Source of the DNA: Photobacterium aquae
Lineage (GTDB): Bacteria; Pseudomonadota; Gammaproteobacteria; Enterobacterales; Vibrionaceae
DNA: 60,260 bases
Assembly (NCBI RefSeq): GCF_001029445.1
Contig: NZ_LDOT01000008.1
Location: 1 to 60,260, forward strand
Direction of reading: 5' to 3'
Shown here: positions 48,960 through 57,334 of the stretch, piece after piece
How positions within the stretch are numbered: the first letter of the stretch is position 1
Layout: each line of letters opens with the position of its first letter
The notes under the pieces: model-generated
Told to the model about the DNA's origin: nothing
The model's input: only the letters and a program-made list of their open reading frames with translations
Databases searched by the model: none
Translations under genes and position numbers: made by a program

Positions 48960-48989
48960 GGTATGCCCTCTATCACATTCGCCCATAGA

Positions 48990-49625
48990 TCAATGCAAGG
49001 TTGGCTTGCCGTCCTGTTCGTGCACCGCCTCGTCGAGCTCGCCACGCTGGCTCAGACCAACCAAACACACTAGAACACATTCAGGGACGTAGGCCACAAT
49101 ATTGTCTAGCAGCATCGCCTGCTCTTCCATATCCTCGTCCTCGTCGATGCCCAACTGGGCGATCTCCTGCAGGGCGGCAATCGCCTCGGTCACGTCATCG
49201 GAGAGGGTCTCTTTGCGCATGCCCATCAGGCCAAGGCCGGAGATGAAATTGGTCACCCATTCGCCCAGTGCCTCGCCACGCAGCATGAGATCGGTATTTT
49301 CTGCCGGTAACAGCAGCGACACGGTGAACTCAATCTCGGCCAATTCAGACGCCGTCGAATTTAGCAAGGTGCTCAATACGCCCTGCAACTGGCTGGCTGC
49401 CGGATCAAACACCGAGCGCACAACCGCCTTGGCGCCGTCAGTCAGCGGCTCGCCCTGATTAGCATAATCGGCAACTGGCGCCAGCCAGTGCTCACCGTCT
49501 GTCGCCAGACCAGCGCAAATCATCCCGCTAAGCAGGCCGTGCAGCTCGGCTGGGTTGACCGCAAGCCCCTGTTCTTTCAGAAGCGGCTCAAGGGTTTCAT
49601 AGGCCGGCAATGATAGTTCGCTCAT
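48990..49625 (-). CDS. ygfB: UPF0149 family protein YgfB
   Basis: A 211-aa member of the YgfB/UPF0149 family. Family features are AELHGLLSGMICAGL near residue 30, FVSLL-like FTVSLLLPAENTDLMLRGEALGEWVTNFISGLGL in the middle, and an acidic patch LGIDEDEDMEEQAM. Its biochemical role is not well defined; in Pseudomonas YgfB has been linked to beta-lactamase and alginate/pilus regulation, which may not apply here. It starts the ygfB-ubiH-ubiI run and is divergent from zapA. Confidence 0.93.
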   Translation of the reverse strand: MSELSLPAYETLEPLLKEQGLAVNPAELHGLLSGMICAGLATDGEHWLAPVADYANQGEPLTDGAKAVVRSVFDPAASQLQGVLSTLLNSTASELAEIEFTVSLLLPAENTDLMLRGEALGEWVTNFISGLGLMGMRKETLSDDVTEAIAALQEIAQLGIDEDEDMEEQAMLLDNIVAYVPECVLVCLVGLSQRGELDEAVHEQDGKPTLH

Positions 49626-49888
49626 GGCTGTTCACCTTTTCGTATAGAATTCGTTAGATTAACTGTTATGCTACCACTTATCAGAAACCAGCGTCACTTG
49701 GCTTTTCGAGTGACAGGCGCACGTTTGTGCCAAACTGGTTAATATCTGTTTAGTCAGACACAATTGATCGCAAAGCGTGAATAGGCGGCTTGCATGTTGC
49801 TAGGGCTTTTTCTATATTGGCTGTCTTAACGCGTATCGCAAGCGGAATGCCATATTGATCAATCTGGCACGGAGCAGATTAAACACTT

Positions 49889-50191
49889 ATGAGTAACCAG
49901 GCAGTAGAAATTCAGGTTTTGGGCCGCAGCCTCAAGGTAAATTGTCCTGCGGGTCAAGAAGACGCCCTCAAAGCAGCGGCCGCTGACTTTGACCAGCGCC
50001 TGAAAGAGCTCGCAGATCGAACCCATATCAACAATACCGAGCAGCTACTGATCTTTACCGGTCTCAATATTTGCAACGAACTGCATAGCGAACGCCATGA
50101 ACAACAGCGCAATGCTGATAAAATGTCCAATAGAATCAATGAAATGCAAGATTTATTGGAGAAAGCATTGCAATATCAGCCTGAGCGTTGA
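49889..50191 (+). CDS. zapA: Cell division protein ZapA
   Basis: A 100-aa FtsZ-associated protein that bundles protofilaments and stabilises the Z ring. The N-terminal beta part VEIQVLGRSLKVNCPAGQEDALKAAAADFDQRLKEL is followed by a long coiled coil (ELHSERHEQQRNADKMSNRINEMQDLLEKAL). It is divergent from ygfB and immediately precedes the 6S RNA gene, the conserved zapA-ssrS-fau order. Confidence 0.96.
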   Translation: MSNQAVEIQVLGRSLKVNCPAGQEDALKAAAADFDQRLKELADRTHINNTEQLLIFTGLNICNELHSERHEQQRNADKMSNRINEMQDLLEKALQYQPER

Positions 50192-50198
50192 TAATGAA

Positions 50199-50380
50199 TT
50201 GACCCTGGGGTGTGCGTCAGCGGATTAACGTCCCCGAGCCGATAAGCAAAAACCCAGGATCTGCTTTTATTAGCTATTGAGCATGCTCGGCTCGTACCGA
50301 GAAGCCTACGGTTAATGTTGCAGGTCCACCTTGAACTCTGGTTCAAGGGCCAACTATTCGCAACGGCACCTTGGGGCACC
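50199..50380 (+). ncRNA. ssrS: 6S RNA
   Basis: 6S RNA binds sigma70-holoenzyme as a promoter mimic in stationary phase. The closing stem is formed by CCCTGGGGTG (from 50203) and CACCTTGGGG (to about 50375). Recognisable conserved pieces are CCCCGAGCCGATA, TGAGCATGCTCGG...CCGAGAAGCC around the central bulge, and the hairpin CCTTGAAC-TCTG-GTTCAAGG. The ends are set to about 1-3 nt by comparison with E. coli (184 nt). Like in E. coli it lies between zapA and fau and is likely processed from a joint transcript with fau. Confidence 0.93.
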
Positions 50381-50440
50381 TATTCCCAGTGGCACGCAGA
50401 CAGTGCCTATCATCGAACCCACTCAGTCACCGGATGACCT

Positions 50441-51043
50441 ATGAGAGCGACGGTTCCCGCTGGAGTCACTCGCCAGCATATTCGCCAAACTATTCGTAAA
50501 ACTCGACGCGCGCTCAGCACCTCTGAACAAAATCGTGCTGCCCAAGCCTTGCTTGCCCGCTGCCAAGTTTCCGATACCCTGAAACAAGCCCACCATATCG
50601 CCCTGTACCTAACCAACGATGGCGAACTGGATACCGAACCGCTGATCCACTGGTTATGGCAAGCCGGCAAACACGTTTACCTACCGGTGCTCCATCCCTT
50701 CAGCAAAGGCCATCTCCTATTCCTCGGCTACAGCCCCAATACCCCCATGGCACCCAACCGCTTCGGGATCGCCGAACCGGTGCTCGATATCCGCCGAGTT
50801 TGTCCGATTGCCAATCTCGATGTGGTCTGCACCCCGCTGGTCGCCTTCGATGCAACGGGGCACCGTCTGGGAATGGGCGGCGGCTACTATGATCGGACCC
50901 TGTCACGCTGGCACCACCACCGTGAAGGCCCTCGCCCCATCGGCCTTGCCCATGATTGCCAGCAGGTCGCCTCCCTGCCCAGTCAGTCCTGGGATGTCCC
51001 GTTGCCGGAAATCATCACCCCCAGCCACCATTACCGTTGGTAG
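50441..51043 (+). CDS. fau: 5-formyltetrahydrofolate cyclo-ligase
   Basis: A 200-aa YgfA-family enzyme that converts 5-formyl-THF to 5,10-methenyl-THF with ATP. Family motifs are RQTIRKTRRALS near the N-terminus, FGIAEPV, and the nucleotide-binding loop GHRLGMGGGYYDRTL near residue 145. The N-terminal basic RR-rich segment is typical. It is downstream of 6S RNA, as in E. coli (ssrS-ygfA). Confidence 0.95.
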   Translation: MRATVPAGVTRQHIRQTIRKTRRALSTSEQNRAAQALLARCQVSDTLKQAHHIALYLTNDGELDTEPLIHWLWQAGKHVYLPVLHPFSKGHLLFLGYSPNTPMAPNRFGIAEPVLDIRRVCPIANLDVVCTPLVAFDATGHRLGMGGGYYDRTLSRWHHHREGPRPIGLAHDCQQVASLPSQSWDVPLPEIITPSHHYRW

Positions 51044-51156
51044 CCCAAAAGGCAAACGATTGGTATTTGGCAAAATATTGCATCGGGTAAGCCCATGTAA
51101 ATAATAGAATTGTCTTGTTAATCTGAGGGTTGCGGCTTTATTGTGCCAGATAACGC

Positions 51157-51185
51157 CTGACGGCTGCGATGGATTTGGCTATAAT
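51157..51185 (+). promoter_or_regulatory. Putative sigma70 promoter of rpiA
   Basis: -35 CTGACG (51157-51162), 17-bp spacer, consensus -10 TATAAT (51180-51185). The start would lie about 30 bp before the rpiA ATG, with TAGGAG in between. Confidence 0.75.
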
Positions 51186-51222
51186 CGGCGCTCCGCACAA
51201 TGTCATCCACTAGGAGAAAAGC

Positions 51223-51882
51223 ATGACACAAGATGAAATGAAGAAAGCCGCAGGCTGGGCTGCCTTAGAATACGTAACCAAGGGCAGTATTGTGGGGGTG
51301 GGCACCGGCTCAACCGTCAATCACTTCATCGACGCGCTGGCAACCCGTAAAGAGGAAATCAAGGGCGCCGTTTCAAGTTCTGTTGCATCTACCGAGCGCT
51401 TGGAAAAAATCGGTATTCCGGTCTTTGATGCCAACGAAGTCTCCAGCTTGGATATCTATGTTGATGGCGCTGACGAAATCAACGGCGACTTCGATATGAT
51501 CAAAGGCGGCGGTGCGGCGCTGACCCGCGAGAAAATCGTGGCAGCCATTGCCAAGCAATTCATCTGCATCGTCGACAACACTAAGCAAGTTGACGTTTTG
51601 GGCCAGTTCCCATTGCCGGTCGAAGTCATCCCAATGGCTCGCTCATTTATCGGCCGCGAGCTGGTTAAGCTCGGTGGCGATCCGGTTTACCGCGAAGGCT
51701 GCATCACCGACAACGGCAACATCATCTTGGATGTCCACAACATGGCCATCACCGATGCGAAAGCCATGGAAGATGCGATCAATGCCCTACCTGGCGTCGT
51801 GACCGTCGGCCTGTTCGCCCACCGAGGTGCCGACGTCCTGCTGATGGGCACACCGGACGGCGTGAAAAAAATCGAAAAATAA
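51223..51882 (+). CDS. rpiA: Ribose-5-phosphate isomerase A
   Basis: A 219-aa enzyme that interconverts ribose 5-phosphate and ribulose 5-phosphate in the pentose phosphate pathway. The phosphate-binding loop is [14 protein letters not shown]; catalytic residues lie in [27 protein letters not shown] (Asp/Asp and Lys). The Shine-Dalgarno TAGGAG precedes the ATG. It has a consensus promoter and a terminator of its own. serA follows in the same direction. tkt, also of this pathway, is at the right edge. Confidence 0.98.
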   Translation: MTQDEMKKAAGWAALEYVTKGSIVGVGTGSTVNHFIDALATRKEEIKGAVSSSVASTERLEKIGIPVFDANEVSSLDIYVDGADEINGDFDMIKGGGAALTREKIVAAIAKQFICIVDNTKQVDVLGQFPLPVEVIPMARSFIGRELVKLGGDPVYREGCITDNGNIILDVHNMAITDAKAMEDAINALPGVVTVGLFAHRGADVLLMGTPDGVKKIEK

Positions 51883-51947
51883 CGGATTCGCAACGCGGCT
51901 GTGCTGTTTCACCCAGCCTTCAGCCGCGAAATTCGTTACCAACTTTC

Positions 51948-51976
51948 AAAACGGCATAATATATGCCGTTTTTTTT
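51948..51976 (+). terminator. Terminator of rpiA
   Basis: AAACGGCATA-ATA-TATGCCGTTTTTTTT: 10-bp stem with eight T residues about 65 bp after the rpiA stop. Confidence 0.93.
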
Positions 51977-52145
51977 ATCTATTCTGTAATATTCTTACCC
52001 ATTTTGGTTGTTTTTTGATAACGTAATTCCAGAACAACCGAATATGGCGCATATGGCCAGCCCCGCACACAGGATACCTGCACCCGCATTTCCTGCCTCT
52101 GCCCCGCTTCCCCAGCGCTATCTATGTATTAAGGATGAGTACAAA

Positions 52146-53384
52146 ATGGCTAAATATTCACTGGATAAAGACAAGATAAAAATTCTGCTGCTCGAAGGGG
52201 TCCACCCGTCGGCCATCGAGGTGCTGCAGCAGGCTGGCTACAGCAATATCGAATACCACAAAGGTTCCTTGTCCGGTGATGAACTGCTGACCGCTATTTC
52301 CGATGCCCACTTTGTCGGGATCCGCTCCCGTACCGAACTCACCGAGGAAGTCTTCAGCGCCGCCAAGAAACTCATTGCCGTGGGTTGCTTCTGCATCGGG
52401 ACTAACCAGGTCAACCTCCGCGCGGCGGCCAAGCGCGGGATCCCGGTCTTCAATGCTCCGTTCTCAAATACCCGCAGCGTGGCCGAACTTGTACTGGGCG
52501 AAATCCTGCTGTTACTGCGCGGGATCCCCGAGAAAAATGCCAAGGCCCACCGGGGCGAATGGTTCAAGTCAGCCGATCACGCCTTCGAGGCCCGCGGCAA
52601 GCGGCTCGGGATCATCGGCTACGGCCATATCGGTACCCAACTCGGCATTCTGGCCGAAAACCTCGGGATGAAAGTCTACTACTACGACATCGAAAACAAG
52701 CTCTCGCTTGGCAATGCAACCCAACTGCCGCTGCTTACCGAGCTGCTCAACAAGTGCGATGTTGTCAGCCTCCATGTCCCGGAAACCCCTGACACCCAGA
52801 ATATGATGGGGGCAGAGGAATTCGCCCGCATGAAGCCCGGCGCGATCTTCATCAACGCCGCCCGTGGTACCGTGGTTGACATCGACGCCCTGTGCAGCGC
52901 CCTTGAAAGCAACCATATTGCCGGTGCCGCCATTGATGTGTTCCCGGCAGAGCCCCAGACCAATAGCGATCCATTTGAAACGCCGTTGGCAAAATTCGAC
53001 AACGTACTGCTGACCCCGCACATCGGCGGTTCGACCCAGGAGGCTCAGGCAAATATCGGCATCGAGGTGGCAGGTAAGATGGCCAAGTACTCGGACAACG
53101 GCTCTACCCTGTCTGCGGTTGGCTTCCCGGAAGTGTCGCTGCCCGAGCACCGCAGCTGCTCGCGCCTGCTCCACATCCACGAGAACCGCCCAGGGATCCT
53201 CAACCAAATCACCACGATTTTTGCCGCTGACGGGATTAACATTGCCGCCCAGTACCTCCAGACAGGTCCTGAAATCGGCTATGTGGTTATCGATGTGGAA
53301 ACTGTGCATGCCGATGCCGCCCTCAAAAAGCTCAAGGCGATCGATGGCACTATCCGTGCACGGATCCTGCACTCAGCACCGTAA
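52146..53384 (+). CDS. serA: D-3-phosphoglycerate dehydrogenase
   Basis: A 412-aa NAD-dependent enzyme that starts serine synthesis by oxidising 3-phosphoglycerate. The nucleotide-binding domain has LGIIGYGHIGTQLGILAENLGMKVYYYD; the catalytic residues lie in INAARGTVVD, the DVFPAEP region and LTPHIGGSTQEAQ. A C-terminal ACT domain (SCSRLLHIHENRPGILNQIT...) gives serine feedback inhibition. I begin at the ATG at 52146 (MAKYSLDKDK) behind AAGGA; the longer frame to 52008 is A/P/S-rich leader. Confidence 0.98.
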   Translation: MAKYSLDKDKIKILLLEGVHPSAIEVLQQAGYSNIEYHKGSLSGDELLTAISDAHFVGIRSRTELTEEVFSAAKKLIAVGCFCIGTNQVNLRAAAKRGIPVFNAPFSNTRSVAELVLGEILLLLRGIPEKNAKAHRGEWFKSADHAFEARGKRLGIIGYGHIGTQLGILAENLGMKVYYYDIENKLSLGNATQLPLLTELLNKCDVVSLHVPETPDTQNMMGAEEFARMKPGAIFINAARGTVVDIDALCSALESNHIAGAAIDVFPAEPQTNSDPFETPLAKFDNVLLTPHIGGSTQEAQANIGIEVAGKMAKYSDNGSTLSAVGFPEVSLPEHRSCSRLLHIHENRPGILNQITTIFAADGINIAAQYLQTGPEIGYVVIDVETVHADAALKKLKAIDGTIRARILHSAP

Positions 53385-53398
53385 CATTGCCCCGATCC

Positions 53399-53429
53399 AA
53401 AAAAGGAGAGCCTATAGGCTCTCCTTTTT
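53399..53429. terminator. Bidirectional terminator between serA and yggE
   Basis: AAAAAGGAGAGCC-TATA-GGCTCTCCTTTTT: perfect stem framed by A and T runs; the two genes converge on it. Confidence 0.94.
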
Positions 53430-53451
53430 GTTTTCGCTAGACTCGCGGCGA

Positions 53452-54150
53452 CTATTCTTCCAGCTTGAAAATCACATCCACGCTGTCACGCACCGTGATC
53501 TGGGTGTCCTGGTAGCCAGCCGAATTCGCTGGTGCGGCATCCATCGCCATTCGCATCATTACCGGACGCGGGTTATGCGACTGGTAGGAAATCTGCCATA
53601 CCCCATCGAGCTTTTGACCAAAGCCTTCCGCCAATGATTTGGCCTTAGTTTGGGCATCTTTGATAGCAGCCAGACGGGCCTGCTCCTGTACTGCCGACTC
53701 GTCGCTCACTTTCAGCTCGATATTATTGATCCGGTTAATACCATCGCCCAGCGCGCTGTCTAGGTAGGTATTGAGTTGGTCAAGCTGGCTGACGGTTACC
53801 GTCACGGTACGGGTTGCCCGGTATCCCTGAAGCTCGGGAGCCTTGTCCTTCGGGTAATGGTACTGCGGCTGAAGGCTGATATTGGCACTTTGGATCTGGC
53901 TGCGATCAAGCCCTTCCGCCAACAGGCGATCGACAAACGCTGTCACCGCCTTGTCGGCTGCCAGCTTGGCTTCCTTGGCGCTAGGGCGCATTTCGTCTAC
54001 CGCCACCGAAAACACGGCCATATCAGGCTGGACGGTGATCTCACCGATCCCTGTCGTCTCCAAATGCGGCACATCGATATTGGCCGAAGCCATACCACTT
54101 GCGCCCATCATCCCCAGCCCCAACATTACGGCAACTAACTGTTTTTTCAT
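53452..54150 (-). CDS. yggE: SIMPL-domain periplasmic protein YggE
   Basis: A 232-aa exported protein. A signal peptide (MKKQLVAVMLGLGMMGASGMASA) precedes a SIMPL domain with family motifs GIGEITVQPDMAVFSVAVDE, ANISLQPQYHYP and RATRTVTVTVSQLDQLNTYLDSALGDGIN. In E. coli YggE has been linked to lowering oxidative stress, but the mechanism is not known. It lies between serA and a YbaK-family gene, in the same region as its E. coli counterpart (serA-rpiA-yggE-mscS). Confidence 0.92.
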   Translation of the reverse strand: MKKQLVAVMLGLGMMGASGMASANIDVPHLETTGIGEITVQPDMAVFSVAVDEMRPSAKEAKLAADKAVTAFVDRLLAEGLDRSQIQSANISLQPQYHYPKDKAPELQGYRATRTVTVTVSQLDQLNTYLDSALGDGINRINNIELKVSDESAVQEQARLAAIKDAQTKAKSLAEGFGQKLDGVWQISYQSHNPRPVMMRMAMDAAPANSAGYQDTQITVRDSVDVIFKLEE

Positions 54151-54378
54151 CGTGCTTTCCTATATTTATTCGGAATATGGCTATTGGACAACAGCACATG
54201 ACAAAAAATTCCCTAATCATAAAATTTTTTGCACAATGTTTTTTATATTCCATCAATACCACAGCAAAGGTCGCCACGTGATTATCAAAACCCAAGGTGA
54301 AACGCGGAATTGACCTAGCCGTTGCGGCTATGATGTTCGTGATCGCCAGCCATCTGGCACAAGGACTATGGAGCCAAT

Positions 54379-54885
54379 ATGCAGCCTGACAAACTCGATG
54401 AAATCTACCACGCCAACCTTGCCCTGTTTTCCCGAGCAGGCGTCAGCTACCAGCAATGGCAGCACGAGCCAATCCTCGACTTCGAGGCCGATGAACGGAT
54501 AGGCAAGGCGCTCGGCTGGACTGCCGCACCGACCAAGAGCCTGTTCATGAAAATCAAGGGCGGCGGCCACTGCCTGCTGCTGACCCACCGTGACAGCCGC
54601 CTCGACAGCAAGTTGGTCAAGCAGGTACTGGGCAAACGGGTCTCCGTCTGTACCCATGACGAGATGATTTCGGCCATCGGCTGCGCGCCTGGGGCCGTCT
54701 GCCCGTTCGGGCTTCCTGACGATATCACCCTGCTAATCGACCCGGTGGTATATAGCTATCAGGACCTGATGTTTACCCCCGGCAAGCCTGATCACACCTT
54801 CGCTTTTGCCAGTGCTGATCTCAATCACCTCCTGGCCGCCCTGCCCAACCCGGTTCTGCCGCTGCCGACCGAGACTGAGGCCTAA
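54379..54885 (+). CDS. YbaK-superfamily aminoacyl-tRNA deacylase
   Basis: A 168-aa protein of the YbaK/ProRS-editing superfamily. TAAPTKSLFMKIKGGGHCLLLTHRDSRLDSKLVKQVLG is the lysine-containing half of the fold, and GCAPGAVCPFGLPDDITLLIDPVVYSYQDLMFTPGKPDHTFAFASADL is the characteristic second half. Members clear mischarged tRNAs; the substrate is not predictable. It is only weakly similar to the deacylase at 42730-43191, so it is a separate lineage, not a recent duplicate. It ends at a terminator shared with mscS. Confidence 0.88.
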   Translation: MQPDKLDEIYHANLALFSRAGVSYQQWQHEPILDFEADERIGKALGWTAAPTKSLFMKIKGGGHCLLLTHRDSRLDSKLVKQVLGKRVSVCTHDEMISAIGCAPGAVCPFGLPDDITLLIDPVVYSYQDLMFTPGKPDHTFAFASADLNHLLAALPNPVLPLPTETEA

Positions 54886-54895
54886 TTTCAGGCAT

Positions 54896-54927
54896 AAAAA
54901 AATGGAGCCGATATGGCTCCATTTTTC
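54896..54927. terminator. Bidirectional terminator between the YbaK-family gene and mscS
   Basis: AAAAAATGGAGCC-GATAT-GGCTCCATTTTTC: symmetrical stem with A and T runs, between two converging genes. Confidence 0.93.
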
Positions 54928-54951
54928 CTTCAGGCCAGCGCCGTTGCGCTA

Positions 54952-55848
54952 TCAGCCTTCGATTTTGTTCAAGTGAACGTCCATCTGCGGGAATGGGATC
55001 TCGATACCTTCTTGATCCAACTCTTCTTTGATCGCCTGAAGCAGATCGAAGTAAACATCCCAGTAGTCAGCCGTGTTCACCCAAGGGCGCACCACGAAAT
55101 TCACTGATGAATCAGCAAGAGCAACCACACCCACGGTCGGAGCTGGATCTTTCAGGACACGCTCGTCAGCAGAGACAACACGCTCAAGAACCGCTTTCGT
55201 CTTCTTCAGGTCAGCCTTGTAAGACACACCGATAACGAAGTCGATACGGCGCGTAGCATGACGCGAGTAGTTAGTGATTGGACCGCCGATAACGGCCGAG
55301 TTAGGTACTACGACCATTTTGTTGTCTGTGGTTTTCAGGATAGTAGAGAACACCTGAATAGCCTCAACCAGACCTGCTACGCCGCCAACTTCCACGAAGT
55401 CACCAGACTTGAATGGACGGAATGCCACAATCAGAACACCTGCGGCGAAGTTAGACAGCGAACCTTGCAGCGCCAGGCCAACGGCCAAACCAGCGGCACC
55501 GATCACGGCAACCACAGAGGCAGTCTGCACGCCAACGCGGCTTAGAGCTGCAATCAATACGATGACAAACAGCAGGTAGCGAACCAGCGAATGCAGGAAC
55601 TCCACCACGGCCTCGTCCATTTCTTTCTTGCGCAGCATTCTTGCCACGCCATTGGCAACGGCCTTGGTAACGATGTTACCAATAAACAGAATCAGCAGTG
55701 CCGCGACAATATTGACCGCGTATTGGATCAACAGGTCGTGGTTGTCTGCCAGCCAGTTCCCGGCGTTCAGCACGCCGTTCGTCAAATCATTGTCCTTGAT
55801 AGTATCAACGACAGTTTCCGTTACGGTATTTGCAACGCTCTCACTCAT
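54952..55848 (-). CDS. mscS: Small-conductance mechanosensitive channel MscS
   Basis: A 298-aa channel released by membrane tension during hypo-osmotic shock. Three transmembrane helices lie at about 42-64, 85-105 and 110-140; the pore helix is the Ala/Gly-rich VVAVIGAAGLAVGLALQGSLSNFAAGVLIVAFRPF. The beta and alpha/beta cytoplasmic domains follow (DFVEVGGVAGLVEAIQVFSTILKT, VVVPNSAVIGGPITNYSRHATRRIDFVIGVSY). It precedes fba in the conserved mscS-fba-pgk-epd-tkt order but points in the same direction behind the fba terminator. Confidence 0.97.
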   Translation of the reverse strand: MSESVANTVTETVVDTIKDNDLTNGVLNAGNWLADNHDLLIQYAVNIVAALLILFIGNIVTKAVANGVARMLRKKEMDEAVVEFLHSLVRYLLFVIVLIAALSRVGVQTASVVAVIGAAGLAVGLALQGSLSNFAAGVLIVAFRPFKSGDFVEVGGVAGLVEAIQVFSTILKTTDNKMVVVPNSAVIGGPITNYSRHATRRIDFVIGVSYKADLKKTKAVLERVVSADERVLKDPAPTVGVVALADSSVNFVVRPWVNTADYWDVYFDLLQAIKEELDQEGIEIPFPQMDVHLNKIEG

Positions 55849-56072
55849 ACTTTTCTCACCCAGCTATTGTTATTTTCATTTCCGCTTATCACGGAAGCAC
55901 TGATAATCATAGACTTAATTAAGTAATATACCTACCCGGGCCACCGCTGCGGCGGCTTACCGGCTAGAAGGCAGTATGCTACCGCCCATATTTCGCGCCG
56001 GATAATAACGTCACCGGCGAACAACACCAACAACTATTTGATACAGGTCACACCCCTATTTTGACCGATACA

Positions 56073-56099
56073 AAAAAGCCCGCTTTCGCGGGCTTTTAA
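56073..56099 (-). terminator. Terminator of the pgk-fba unit
   Basis: Minus-strand AAAAGCCCGC-GAAA-GCGGGCTTTTTTG: GC stem with T run about 20 bp after the fba stop. Confidence 0.93.
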
Positions 56100-56119
56100 A
56101 TCAACACGTTAACTGTAAA

Positions 56120-57196
56120 TTACAGTACGTCGATTGCGTTAAGGTCAGCAAATGCTTTCTCAAGACGCGCAACCATTGAAGACTGACCAGCACGTAGCCA
56201 TACGCGTGGATCGTAGTACTTCTTGTTAGGAGCGCCTTCGCCAGTTGGGTTACCGATCTGGCCCTGTAGGTAATCGTGGTTTTCAGCTTCGTACTTACGG
56301 ATACCGTCCCAAGTTGCCCACTGAGTATCAGTATCGATGTTCATCTTGATCACACCGTAGCTGATAGACTCTTTGATTTCAGCTTCAGTTGAACCTGAAC
56401 CGCCGTGGAATACGAAGTTAAGCGCGTTTGGTGCAATACCGAACTTCTCAGAGCAGTACTTCTGAGAGTCACGCAGGATAGTTGGAGTCAGTACAACGTT
56501 ACCAGCCTGGTAAACACCGTGTACGTTACCGAAAGAGGCAGCGATAGTGAAACGGTGGCTGATTGCGATTAGTTTCTCGTAAGCGTATGCAACGTCTTCT
56601 GGAGAAGTGTATAGCTCAGAAGAGTCCATGTCAGAGTTGTCAACGCCGTCTTCTTCGCCGCCAGTACAACCTAGTTCAAACTCAAGAGTCATGCCCATCT
56701 TTTCCATGCGCTCTAGGTACTTAGAACAGATTTCGATGTTCTCTTCTAGAGACTCTTCAGACAGGTCGATCATGTGAGAAGAGAATAGAGGCTTACCAGT
56801 TTGCGCGAAGTACTCTTCGCCAGCGTCTAGTAGACCGTCGATCCAAGGAAGTAGTTTCTTAGCAGCGTGGTCAGTGTGCAGGATTACTGGCACACCGTAT
56901 GCTTCAGCAACAGCGTGTACGTATTTAGCACCCGCTACAGCACCAAGGATTTGTGCACCTTGACCTTCTAGTTTCACGCCCTTACCAGCGAAGAAACCTG
57001 CACCGCCGTTAGAGAACTGAACAACAACTGGTGCTTTTACTTTAGCAGCAGCTTCAAGTACACCGTTGATTGAGTCAGTGTTAACAACGTTAACTGCTGG
57101 CAGTGCAAAGTTGTTTTCTTTTGCTACTTCAAAAACTTTCTGTACGTCGTCGCCAGAAATAACACCAGGTTTTACGAAATCGAAGATCTTAGACAT
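56120..57196 (-). CDS. fbaA: Class II fructose-bisphosphate aldolase
   Basis: A 358-aa zinc-dependent aldolase for glycolysis and gluconeogenesis. Zinc and substrate motifs are VPVILHTDHAAKKLLPWIDG, LEFELGCTGGEEDGVDNS, IAASFGNVHGVYQAGNVVLTP and VFHGGSGSTEAEIKESISYGVIKMNIDTDTQWA. I begin at the ATG at 57196 (MSKIFDFVKPG) behind AGGA; the longer frame to 57289 is leader. Codon choice is of the high-expression type, with more A/T-ending codons than its neighbours. pgk lies 138 bp upstream. Confidence 0.98.
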   Translation of the reverse strand: MSKIFDFVKPGVISGDDVQKVFEVAKENNFALPAVNVVNTDSINGVLEAAAKVKAPVVVQFSNGGAGFFAGKGVKLEGQGAQILGAVAGAKYVHAVAEAYGVPVILHTDHAAKKLLPWIDGLLDAGEEYFAQTGKPLFSSHMIDLSEESLEENIEICSKYLERMEKMGMTLEFELGCTGGEEDGVDNSDMDSSELYTSPEDVAYAYEKLIAISHRFTIAASFGNVHGVYQAGNVVLTPTILRDSQKYCSEKFGIAPNALNFVFHGGSGSTEAEIKESISYGVIKMNIDTDTQWATWDGIRKYEAENHDYLQGQIGNPTGEGAPNKKYYDPRVWLRAGQSSMVARLEKAFADLNAIDVL

Positions 57197-57305
57197 AACA
57201 ATAGTCCTATTTGCCTTGTTGTCTGTATTAAAAGTAATTCTGTGCAATCGTTTGCTACTGGCCGCTATTTTACAAAAACACGACCCCATTCACAAACGAT
57301 AAGTA

Positions 57306-57324
57306 CGGGAGCCAACGGCTCCCG
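57306..57324 (-). terminator. Hairpin between pgk and fba
   Basis: CGGGAGCC-GTT-GGCTCCCG perfect stem-loop just after the pgk stop codon, without a proper T run. Likely a 3'-protecting hairpin, weak terminator or processing site that adjusts fba to pgk levels. Confidence 0.6.
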
Positions 57325-57334
57325 ACTCATATAA

